The translations under genes were made by a program, and so were the position numbers. Below, in pieces: positions 41,568 through 51,330 of a DNA stretch of 64,000 nt. Under the pieces are notes generated by a model, which did no database searches, was not told the origin of the DNA, and saw only the letters and a program-made list of their open reading frames with translations. Origin of the DNA: Catenaria anguillulae PL171 (taxonomy: Eukaryota > Blastocladiomycota > Blastocladiomycetes > Blastocladiales > Catenariaceae). The stretch spans positions 1-64,000 of the forward strand of contig MCFL01000010.1 in assembly GCA_002102555.1 (NCBI GenBank). The letters are read 5' to 3'. The first letter of the stretch is position 1. Every line of letters begins with the position of its first letter.

Positions 41568-43536
41568 ATGACAAAGCCCATGTCTTCACTTCCCACGGGC
41601 GGCCACGCCGCTTCCTCCTCCGGCTCTGCCTCTGCTTCCGCGAGTGCCAATGCCAAATCCAAATCCAAGGAAAACATTGCAGACGTCGTTGCCACCATCC
41701 GCACGCTGGAACGGTCACTCATACTTTCGCAAGCAAACATCAACAACATCCCAAAACTCCTCAAGTACACTGCTTCAACGCACCCGCATCGCGTCATTCA
41801 TGCTGCCCTCTCGTCCCTCCGGCGCCTCTTTTCGCATTTCACCGACCAAGGCGCTCTCGACAAGGTGCACCTAGCCTCGGAAAAGGATCATGTGGCCCAA
41901 GAGCTGTGCAAGTGGCTGCGCAAGCACCGCGAGGCCTACGTGACCCGGCTGGCCGAGATTGCCCAGGAGGAGGAGTCTGCGGCCGAGGCCGTCGCATTGC
42001 AAGTGACGGCTGCAAAGCTGCTGCTCGACCTGTCGCTCGACTACTCGCGCGAGTTGCGCAAGACGTCGCCCGTCAATGTCTTTGACAATGTGTTTTTCTT
42101 GACAAAGGTGGTGCAGCCCACGCTGTTGCGCGCAGAGTGGAGCCCCGTGTTTGCGCGTGATTTCACTCAAGTGTTTGTGGAGAATGCTGATGCACGGTTT
42201 TACTTGTACAAGGCCGTGGCTAAGATCATTGCTGCGCAAGTGGATCTCGCCACCAAGGTCGAGGCTGAGGCGGCATCTGCGTCTGCCGGGACGTCGGAAG
42301 GCACAAAGTCAAAGCAGGCCAGCAAGCGCAAACGGGCGCAACTCGAATCAGACGCCGACGCAGCCGTCACGTCTCTTCTGCGTCTCGCCACCAACGCCTT
42401 CCATTTACTCGAGCGACTTCCATGTGCTCTTCCCAACTCGCCTACTTTCCTCATTGACCGTGCCGCGATTCCCGACAACCACCCAGTCACACAGGCAAAG
42501 GAACACAAGCGCGCCTACTCCGAGTTTGTGCTGCAGTACTTGCGGCTGCCAATGACCACAGAACTGTACAAGAAGGTGCTCATGTTGACGCCGACGCGGC
42601 TCATTCCAAACCTGACGGATCCGCGGCTGCTCATGACCTACTTGAGCGAGTCGTACGATCAGGGAGGCAGTGTGGCTCTGTTGGCATTGCAGAGTGTGTT
42701 TGTGTTGATTGCCAAGCACAACCTGTACGTTGTGACCTAGCCATCTTTCCTTGCTTTGCACTTGCTGACAAACCCTCGACTCGGTGGTATAGTGACTATC
42801 CGGACTTTTACAAGAAGCTCTACACGCTCTTTGATCGCAACCTGTACCACGTCAAGTACCGTTCTCGCTTCTTTCGCCTCTTCACCACATTCATGTCGTC
42901 GACCCACTTGCCCGCATACCTGGTTGCTGCATTCATCAAGCGCATGGCCCGGCTTGCCCTGACTGCCCCGCCCGCCGGTATTCTCATCATGATCCCCATG
43001 GTGTACAATCTCATCAAGCAGCACCCACAATGCTTTGTCCTGATTCACCGGACCTCTGGCGACCTGACCATTTCGGCACGTGACGATCCGTTTGACATGC
43101 AAGCGGAAGATCCCGCAAATGCAAAGGCCCTCGAGAGTTCCTTGTGGGAGGTGGTCACGTTGCAGGGGCATTATTTCCCCAATGTGGCGAGTATGGCCAA
43201 GGTGTTTACGGAAAAGATGAGCAAGCCCAGGTTTGAGGTGGAGGATTTCCTGGATTACACCTATGGCAATGTACGTCCAACCTTGCTGCCTCTCTTTCCG
43301 AGTGTGCAGTGTGCGTGTGCATGAGCGCTCACCGACACTTTTCCTTACAGTTGTTTGAAACCGTTCATGTGCCCGTCATGAAAAAGGCCCCGCCATTGAG
43401 CTACAAGGTGCCCGAGACGCTGTTCCCTGTGGGTGAGGCGGCCCACGAGTCGTTTGCGTCCTTGTTTGATTTGGCGCCGCCGCCAGCTGGTGATGAGGAG
43501 TCGGAGCCGCAAGTGGATGGTGGTGAGCAGGCTTAA
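41568..43536 (+). CDS. NOC4: NOC4 (Utp19), nucleolar complex protein for 40S biogenesis
   Basis: Exons 41568-42724, 42793-43270 and 43351-43536 with introns of 68 and 80 nt, all phase-consistent; about 606 residues. ATG at 41568 (MTKPMSSLPTGGHAAS) after a GTG-only extension. The CBF/Mak21-type core is clear: LALQSVFVLIAKHNL across intron 1, YPDFYKKLYTLFDRNLYHVK, RSRFFRLFTTFMSSTHLPAY, LVAAFIKRMARLALTAPPAG, and FVLIHRTSG. NOC4 with Nop14 exports and matures pre-40S subunits in the nucleolus. A Ser/Ala/Lys-rich N-terminus and a Lys/Arg-rich patch (TKSKQASKRKRAQ) near residue 255 are lineage additions. The acidic C-terminus (DEESEPQVDGGEQ) is short. Confidence 0.9.
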
Positions 43537-43692
43537 GGCATCTAGAGGTGTACTCGTTTGGTTAGATGTACATATAATCACGTTATCAACTTGCACGCTG
43601 CTCTTGCACGTCGTTTGTGTTGCGTCTCATCAAGAATCGGAATCACAAGGCGGTTTGGATACATGAAGAGACAACAATTGAAAGAAGCGATA

Positions 43693-43783
43693 AGGAGTAG
43701 TATACATGGATAAACATAAAGAGACAACGAGGAGTAGTATACATGGATAAACATGGATTAAGAGACAACGAGGAGTAGTATAC
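43693..43783 (+). repeat. Short tandem repeat, about 2.5 copies of a 37-41 bp unit
   Basis: Units 43693-43729 and 43730-43770 share AGGAGTAGTATACATGGAT and AGAGACAACG; a third copy starts at 43771 and decays. Each begins with the 10-mer AGTAGTATAC (43696, 43733, 43774), which recurs at 45783 and 45838. It lies just beyond the 3' end of array gene A. Confidence 0.85.
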
Positions 43784-43824
43784 GTTGAGACTTGACGGCG
43801 CCTCACTTTTTCCCGACATTCATT

Positions 43825-45531
43825 TCAAGCAGAACACTGACCAGGACACACCACCTCGACCGTCATGTCGGCCGCCTTCTGCTCTTTTGGCAGCGACATG
43901 CCGCCAAGCAAAAGCGCCGCCGGATCCATGCTGTCAACATCCAAGTCGTACTGACGAGCATATGCGCGACGGTCGAGCAGCATCTTCAGGTACTGCGCAA
44001 AGCCCTTGGCCTCGGTCTCATCCGTAAAACAAAAGGCTGCAGTGCGCCGCATGCCGTTTCCAGACGGGGTCGACGGAAGATAGATTTGCATGAGCGAGAG
44101 ACAACGGCGAGCCAGCTGGAGCATGTCCGAATTGGATACGGATGGCCCGACATTGTGCAGCAACACGCGAGGAACTGAGAGGTCAACGCCGCGATGGTCG
44201 ACGGGGAAAATCATGGACACTGGCGGGAGCGGGAGGTCCGCAATCGAGTCCGAGTTCGAGTCTGGATCCGCCTTGGCCATGCGCATAAAGTGCTCATAGG
44301 GACCAACTCCCGCCTCAGAAACCGTTTCTTCAGTGTCCCCCTCAGTGTCCTCCTCGAACTCCCCGACCTCCTCACTCGTCACTGCTCCTCCACCTTGCTT
44401 GTGCATCTGCGCCTGCTTGACAGCCGCCATATGCGCTGCCATCTTTTCGCGCTTCTTTTGGTCCGACATGGTAATAGTCAACTTGGTGGGCTTGGTATGA
44501 AACCCAATGCCCTTGACTCCACGGCGCTTGGCCGCCTGCACGTGTGCCTCCGTCAGCCCATACTCGGCCTGCAACTCTTGGCTGCGTACGCGTAGCCCCG
44601 TGCAAAAGTGGAACGCCTCGGCCTTGCTCTCAAAGAAATACGTGGCTGCGCGGCCAACGTGGAACGTCTGCGCAAACGGTGGAATGAAGAGTTTGACAAA
44701 GGACTTGGCGTCCTTAACGAGGGCAAGGAGCATATCGGCCGTGACAGACGGCCGAAGTGCGCGGAGCGTGACGTGGTACGGCGCCGGGCCGTCGCCCGCT
44801 GGACGGTACGTCGTGACCATACTGGCGGGGAACGGGTGTGTGGGCGGTGGTTGCGCAGCCGTAGCGGGGGCGCTTTCGGATGCCGTTACCGACTGGGTCG
44901 CCGCCACCAAGGCTGCCGGGTCCAACTTGGCAGAAATGGCCGGCTCGGCCGACGATGAACCTGCTGAGGAGGTTGGAAAGATTTTGGACTGGGCCCTGCC
45001 TTGCTCTGAATCTGTTTGCACCCAAGCGTCGACCATGGTCGGCTTCTTGGCTTGTACTTCTGCAGCTGTAATGAGTGGTGTCGCTGCAACAGTGAGCACC
45101 AAGTCGGTAAAGGAGAGGGGTCGACCCATTTTGTTTTGGGTCTCGGCCACGACTTGCATCAAGTTGAGGTTGACCATGTTGACATTGCTTGGGAGCAACA
45201 CAAGAACTTGCTGCGGCGGCACCGGCTGCTGCAAATGCTGCTGTGCCGGGTAGCTGCCAGAGAGGCCCAACCCCGCAGGATGATGACCCAGATAGGAAGC
45301 GGACGGCATTGGCAGCGACGGTTGGCTGCCGAGAAAGCTGGCCGTATTGGCTGATGGCTGCCGTTGTTGCTGGAGTAGGTACATATCCAGCAAGGCGCGG
45401 GTCTCTGCCGCAGTCATGTCCGAGCTCGGCATTCGTACAGGAGGGGAATCTGACTCCAGCTTGGGCGACGAGTGGGAAACAGGCCATGACGCTGGGGCCG
45501 CGGACGCTGGCTGGGGCGAGGTCGAGTTCAT
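43825..45531 (-). CDS. RRM-like array protein A (two domains)
   Basis: Intact, 568 residues from MNSTSPQPASAAP at 45531. A Gln/Pro/Ser-rich N-terminus is followed by the family's first block, VLVLLPSNVNMVNLNLMQVV then RPLSFTDLVLTVAATPL. RRM-like domain 1: GPAPYHVTLRALRPSVTADM (strand, helix), VKLFIPP, HVGRAATYFFESKAEAFHF, then an extra conserved segment TKPTKLTITMSDQKKREKM. An acidic linker (EFEEDTEGDTEETVSE) precedes domain 2: PRVLLHNVGPSVSNSDMLQL, RRTAAFCFTDETEAKGF. The beta-alpha-beta-beta-alpha order and the aromatic strand resemble an RRM, but canonical RNP1/RNP2 motifs are not obvious. I do not recognise the family. It is the leftmost of five same-strand paralogues. Confidence 0.75.
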   Translation of the reverse strand: MNSTSPQPASAAPASWPVSHSSPKLESDSPPVRMPSSDMTAAETRALLDMYLLQQQRQPSANTASFLGSQPSLPMPSASYLGHHPAGLGLSGSYPAQQHLQQPVPPQQVLVLLPSNVNMVNLNLMQVVAETQNKMGRPLSFTDLVLTVAATPLITAAEVQAKKPTMVDAWVQTDSEQGRAQSKIFPTSSAGSSSAEPAISAKLDPAALVAATQSVTASESAPATAAQPPPTHPFPASMVTTYRPAGDGPAPYHVTLRALRPSVTADMLLALVKDAKSFVKLFIPPFAQTFHVGRAATYFFESKAEAFHFCTGLRVRSQELQAEYGLTEAHVQAAKRRGVKGIGFHTKPTKLTITMSDQKKREKMAAHMAAVKQAQMHKQGGGAVTSEEVGEFEEDTEGDTEETVSEAGVGPYEHFMRMAKADPDSNSDSIADLPLPPVSMIFPVDHRGVDLSVPRVLLHNVGPSVSNSDMLQLARRCLSLMQIYLPSTPSGNGMRRTAAFCFTDETEAKGFAQYLKMLLDRRAYARQYDLDVDSMDPAALLLGGMSLPKEQKAADMTVEVVCPGQCSA

Positions 45532-45866
45532 GTTTGGCAAGTGGTCTGGATTCGTCATCAAATCAACCATATGTAATATGAGAACATGAACTGAGCAGCG
45601 AGTGCGTCAGAGAGACAGAATGCAGACAGCCTGTCCGGGGTGACACGTCAACGCTTGTTCGCAGCACAAGAAATCCAGCCGCACGAGAAACAAAAGCATG
45701 TCGATCCGACCACAACCCACAGCCCTGGACACGACCATGCAAGATGAAAAGAAGACGAAGACAGGAAAAAAAAGGAAAGGAAAGTAGTATACATAAGCTT
45801 TTCGATGGCCGTTTACGGGCCTCCTCCTCCACCCTGCAGTAGTATACGTAGGCATATTGTTGGCCA

Positions 45867-47445
45867 TTAATCCGAAGACGAAAGATCCTCATCTTCCTTG
45901 TCGTTGTCCTCACTTTGCAGCACATCGTACATGTTCGATGGCTTCTTATGCACTTGATGTTCCTTCACCCGACTTTTCTTGGGCTCACTCGTCCTTTTAC
46001 CTTGCCCGGAAACATCTTGCTGTTCAACCTCCATCTTCTCCAACTGCCACGCCCGCTTAGCATTCCTGCTCTGCGGGTCCGACCACGAAATCCCCAAGTT
46101 GGACTTGTTCTCCTCGATCCGGTACGGCCCCTGCGCACCGCGTGCTACCGCCTCGGCCAACTCCACATCGTTCAGCCCGAACTTGGCCTGCATATCGCCG
46201 CTGTACATCTTCATTTTCGTGGTGATATAAAAGTGTTTAGCCTGGGCTGCGTTGGCGAAAAAGTAGGTTGCCGCGCGTCCAACGTAGCGGGAAGAAGTGT
46301 GCGGCGGGTAGTACAACTTGACCAGATCGGTGCCGGTGGCAAGCGCAATGAGGTCAGAGTGCGAGACCGATGGACGGAGGTAGCGGAGCGTCACGTGAAA
46401 CGGGGCCGGGCCGTCACCGGGCGGGCGATGCGGCGTCACGATATCGGCTGGGAATTCATGTGAGGGGCTCGAGTCGGGCAAGCGGGTGATGGTCGGTTGA
46501 GGGCCAACGTTAGCGGTGGCGGCAGGTGCAGTACGTTCGGGAGACGAAACGGGCCAGGTGGCGATTGTTTGCACGAGGGCATGCTTGCGACGTGGCTCTG
46601 GGTCGTTTTCACAATGGCCGATGCCCACTTCGTTGACAGGGGCTTGGGGGATGAGCGGTGCATCCGTGTCGGTATAGCATTGGCGACGGCACGCAAGACA
46701 GTTCCTTGCACGTTATTGTTGTCGTGAATGCGGCGACTTGAGCGGCGTCAGACTCAAGTTCCTGGACGGCAGGCAACTCGTCGCTGGCGGAAGTGACCGG
46801 AGCGTCGGCGCACGCAAGCACAAGGTTGCCAATGGAGATGGATGGATCGATAACAGCCTGCGCCGTGGCCAGAATCTGCTGCCAGTTGAGGCTAGATTTG
46901 GTGCTGCGATCCGACTTTTCGACCAAGACAAGGACCTTTTGCTGCTTGAGAGTCTGCTTGAGCTGGTGCTGCAGCGATTGGATCGTGAGACTCTGGCTCT
47001 GGCGCTCGCTTTCGAGCATTTGGACCCTTCTCTGGAGTTGGGTCAAGAACTTGAAGTGCTGCCAAACTGCACGTCGGAATCATCGTGAAAGCCTGGCAGA
47101 TGCGAATGCGGTTGCGAACACTGCGGCTCTTGGGAAGGGAGTGGGTGCAGCGGGTACTCCCCCGGAGACGAGCGGGGTGCCAAACAGTTGCTGTGAGGTG
47201 GTAGACACAATTGGAATGGAGTTTTCGTACAAAGCCAGGTTGCCAATGCTGGTGCGAGTGCGGGCGCGAGACGAGCGGGCAGCCGCAGAGTCAAGAGCGT
47301 TGGCAAGGCCCATCGTCATCGGCAGAGGTTGGGACGGCATTGGCATTTCATGGCCAGAGTCGGAATCGGACCAGAGATCGAAAGGAATGGCGTGGTTAGC
47401 CTGACGAGTGAAGCTCGCCGTATCGAGGTCGAAATCGTTGTTCAT
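45867..47445 (-). CDS. RRM-like array protein B (one domain, diverged)
   Basis: Likely start MNNDFDLDTASFTRQANH at 47445. The N-terminal part (to about 47080) lacks the Gln-rich region of its relatives. A coiled stretch (RRVQMLESERQSQSLTIQ) precedes a degraded first block, VLVLVEKSDRSTKSS and SIGNLVLACADAPVTS. Domain 1 is well kept: GPAPFHVTLRYLRPSVSHSD, LVKLYYPPHTSSRYVGRAAT. It ends with a Lys-rich tail, DVSGQGKRTSEPKKSRVKEH, and LSSSD, with no second domain. The frame changes near 47060 and 46620; one could be an intron, the other has no clear splice sites. It may be a fast-evolving or partly decayed member. Confidence 0.55.
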
Positions 47446-47888
47446 GGTTAGAATCTGTGAAACCGCCGATAACAAGTCAGTGCGGTGCTTGGGCGGGAGA
47501 GAAGGGACATTCGCGACGGCAAAGGCTGGTGGGCAGCTGATCGACCTCGCACACGTCCTTGTAGAGGACAAGAATTGGACTGACGTGGTCAAGGCGCTGT
47601 CACGATTTGGACATGGCAAGCTCATGTCGAGCGTTGACAGATTCGCAAGTCACCTTTCGGAAGACACAGGCAGGTGCTGATTTGGAGCGACTACCGTGCA
47701 TGCAGACACTGAGATCGGTCAAGTATCAATGAAAACAGGTTGTATTTTACAATTGGCAGTGATTGACTGCACGCCATGAGCGCCTCTACGCTGGCAACCA
47801 CAGACGTACGACCGAGTGACCGAAAACCATGAGTTGCCCTTGATGATCGATATCGTCATCACCCGCCTCTGCCTCATCATCATAATCA
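47446..47888. other. Spacer between array genes B and C, with upstream motif
   Basis: Contains ACGATTTGGACATGG at about 47602-47616, about 160 bases upstream of gene B; the same core TTTGGACA occurs upstream of genes D and E. The left part would be the B promoter, the right part the 3' end of gene C. No other gene. Confidence 0.5.
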
Positions 47889-50229
47889 TCATCCCCCCCA
47901 TACATCCTTGGCAAACATGGACGACCCGGCCTTGCCACCGGCGCTCGCCATCCAGTTGAAATCCTCCTCCTCGCTGGCTTCACTCGCATGATCCTCGCCG
48001 TCATCCTCTCTGTTGCTGCCACTCAACCCACCAAGCATGACCTTCATTCTCACGAGCCACGTCGCAAACGCGCCTCCGGCCTTCCCACGCCTCGTCCTGG
48101 CCTTCATCTCATCCGCCGCGCGCACCTCATACATTTTGCGCATCTGGCCCTTGCCATCGCGAATCAGCTTCTTGATATACTCAAAGAACCCGCGCGCCTC
48201 CAACTTGTCGTCCGAAAAGAACATGGCCGTGCGCCCGACACGGTCACTCTTGAGATCCACGGGAGGATAATAAATGGCGGAAAGCGACGTGCAATGGCGG
48301 GCAAGCGCCAACAGATCCGTGGGCGAGACGCCCGGGCGCACGTTTTGCAAAATGACGGTGCGCGTGTCCGGGTCGAGCGCCGCGGGCGCGCTGGATGTGA
48401 CGAGCGATAAGGGATGTTTGGTGTTGATGGCTACCGAGTCGTGCTGTTCGTCGGCCGCGAGCATGCGGGCAAAGTGCGCGCGGACAACTGGGTCCCAGGT
48501 CGAAGGTGAAAAGTCGCCCATACCGTCGTCGTACGCGTCATTGTCATCGTCATCATTGGGCTCGGTGTTGCCTGGAGGTTTGGTACTCGACCCGCCTTGC
48601 AACCATGCGCGCACATCCACGACGCCCGACGGATTGGCCTGCTCCTTGGCCGCAAAGTACTTTTTCGTCATCTCGTCGCGCTTGCGCTCATCCGACAAGG
48701 TGATTGCCAACTTTGTCGTGCGCTCCGTAAATGTACCATCTGGCCCATCGCCCCTGACCCCGCGCAGGTACGCATCCTGCAAATCGCGGTCCGTCAACCC
48801 AAACTTGGGCTGCAACTCGCCCTGATCGTTGCGCTTGCGCAATCCTATGCCAAAGTCCCTGGCGTCTTTGCCGTCGGCGAAAAAGTAGGTCGCGGCACGG
48901 CCCGCGTGATTCTTTTTCGCGTACGGCGGGTAAAAGAGCAGTACGAGCGAGTGAGTGTTGCGCGCGAGTTGCAGCAGGTCGCGTGCCGAGGTGGTGGGCC
49001 GAAGGCATCGGATGATTACGTGGAATGGCGCGGGGCCGGCACCGGGTGGGCGCTCGGTTGTGACGATCGATAGGTCATAGGTCGGGGTCTTGGGTGGTGT
49101 CTCCGACGCTGCCGGGGACGGAGGAGTAAAGGATTGGAGCCCAGGACCGAGTGCGGGCGGAGCGCGCGAGTGTTGGATTGTCGAGGCGGCGTTGGTGATG
49201 ACAACGGTGGGCTCGGGCGCGAGGATTGCGGGGGCGAGTCAGGAGTAGGCGATGGGAGGGAGAAGTGAGTGTCGGATCAGGCCAATCGTCGAACTTGTCC
49301 CAGTCGGCCGGGCTCGCGATTGAAGAACCGACCGAGGCCGACGGCGGGGCGGACGGGGTCGAGGTCGAGCGGGGTTGCTGCTGTTTTTTTTGTACATTGT
49401 GTTTGTACGGAGGCACTTGCTGCGGCTTCTTGGCAACTGCGGCAGGCGGCGATTGCACAGGGGTGTCCGTCGACAAACGAGACTCTGTTGTTTGTGTCGA
49501 CGCGTCGCTTGTCAACACCTTGTTGCCCGAGTCTGGGCCAGAAAAGAGCGGAGTTGCGGCGACGGTAAGAACCAAGTCGGCAAAGTTAATGGGCCGCTGC
49601 ATCTTCTTTTCGGCCTCGGCGACGACTTGAGACAGGTTGAGGTTGGAAATGGATACAGAGCTAGGGAGCAACGCGAGAACCTGCTGCTGCTCTCGTGACA
49701 ATGCCATAGTAGGTTGCTGTTGATGTTGCATACCCAGCAGCTGATAAGACTGCGCCGCGGCGGCATGATGCTGCTGCTGGCCAAGGTGTTGAGGATGGAT
49801 TGGCTGCAACCGGTGATGTACGGCCGAGGCCGACACTGGCAACGGCTGAGGAAACCCAAATGGAGCCAAAGTCGACGTGGCGGCACTAGAATGCAATGAG
49901 GGATACTGCAAGTCTTGGTGGCCGCTTGGGCCCGTCAGAGAGGCGAGACGCGCTGCCAAGAGACCGGTCAGTGATTGCGTGTCGGCCAACGGACGGCCAG
50001 GTTGGTTTAGGGCTTGCTGTTGGGCCTGCTGGAGCTGGAGCTGCTGCTGCTGCTCGCGCAGCAGGTGCTGGAGCAGGGCCTGCTGGTCTTGGAACGAGGT
50101 TGCAACGTGAGAAACCCCTGGCGACCGCGTCGGTTCCTTGCTGCCGCCGGGGCCGCCGCCGCCGCCGCTCGAGCTGCCCTTGTCGGACTCAGAAGATTCC
50201 GATGCGGACGGATAATGAGTAGATGACAT
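47889..50229 (-). CDS. RRM-like array protein C (two domains)
   Basis: Likely start MSSTHYPSASESSESDKGSS at 50229. The N-terminus is Gln/His-rich. Conserved block 1: VLALLPSSVSISNLNLSQVV and RPINFADLVLTVAATPLF. Domain 1: GPAPFHVIIRCLRPTTSARD, LVLLFYPPYA, AGRAATYFFADGKDARDF, then TKLAITLSDERKRDEM. An Asp-rich linker (NDDDDNDAYDDG) precedes domain 2: RTVILQNVRPGVSPTDLLAL, IYYPPVDL, VGRTAMFFSDDKLEARGFFE. It ends with an acidic tail, EDHASEASEEEDFNW. Between block 1 and domain 1 the frame changes once, near 49235, beside a C5 run, and I see no convincing intron there. About 775 residues if counted through. Confidence 0.68.
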
Positions 50230-51330
50230 GGCGCTTTGTGCCTTGTGCCTTTTTCTGTGTGCCGACGGTATTACTGCAATGTGTCCGTTGACGTCTGGTA
50301 AATTCTTACATCTGCATGTCTCCGAGTCTGTCTCGCACCCACCCATGACCCTTGCCCTCAAAGCAAATCTGACGGGATTTGATCAGAAAAGCGGACCGAA
50401 TACGGACAACACAACGAGTCTGATCACATTAACTATTCATATTTTCGATCCACAGAAGAATCCACAGATCCACATCATGTAGAGAAGTGGGTGAAGGTTG
50501 CCTGGGCAAAATTGGTTGATCTGAGATCGCTGGCCATGGTTTTTCCGGTTTATGAAAGTTTTGTTGTCGATTCGGTCAAAAACTGACCGTGTCGCAAGCT
50601 CGCCTTCACCTTCAGTACACTGCTGAAATGCACTCAAGACTCCATGGAATACAATCTTTGATGCATGGAAACCAAAACTATTTGACATGGCACACTTTGT
50701 TCACCCTCGCCATGAGGGTTTGCGGGTAGCTTTCTCTGAAGCTTTCGCATGAAAGTAGCTCTTGAGGGAAGGCGCAACAGAAATACGTTATCGTGAACCG
50801 GAACGACGCAGCTGGATCGGCATTTGGACGCGTGTGGGTTCAGAAGGAAGCAGAGTATCGGGATACAGGTTCAAGTGGTCCAGATTCGAACGAGGGAAAG
50901 TCATGGAGAATGGCTAGAGGCAAAAGAGCGCCCATAGTCGTAGTACGTGCGCGCAGTCCTATCATGTGCGATGCAGGTTTGAGTCCCTTGCGGTCCAAAT
51001 GGAAATGACAGAGACTGCTGTGGTGGGAAACATACCGGCGGCGACGAGGGGGACGAGTGTATTGATCGGTGCGACGGCGGCAGGTTGTCAGTGGGGCCGC
51101 CGCCGCACCGATCGGCCAGCGCCGCAGCATAGCGGGGTGGCCCTTTTGACTTGAGAGAGCTTCAACTCCGTTTTCGGGTCTTTCGTGGGTGTGTTGTTGC
51201 GAAGTTGAGAGACAACATTAGGCAAAGACAGATCGGCGGCCCTCGCACGTGCCTCCGATCAGACGCGCTTGCACGCTCATGCCCGCATGAGTGTGACACC
51301 TGTGAATAGAATGGATACACATGGATGGGA
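50230..51330. other. 1.1-kb spacer between array genes C and D
   Basis: No gene recognised. The part near 50370-50480 is AT-richer and is the probable promoter of gene C. Short Arg/Thr-rich open frames at 50793-51154 look non-coding. Confidence 0.4.
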
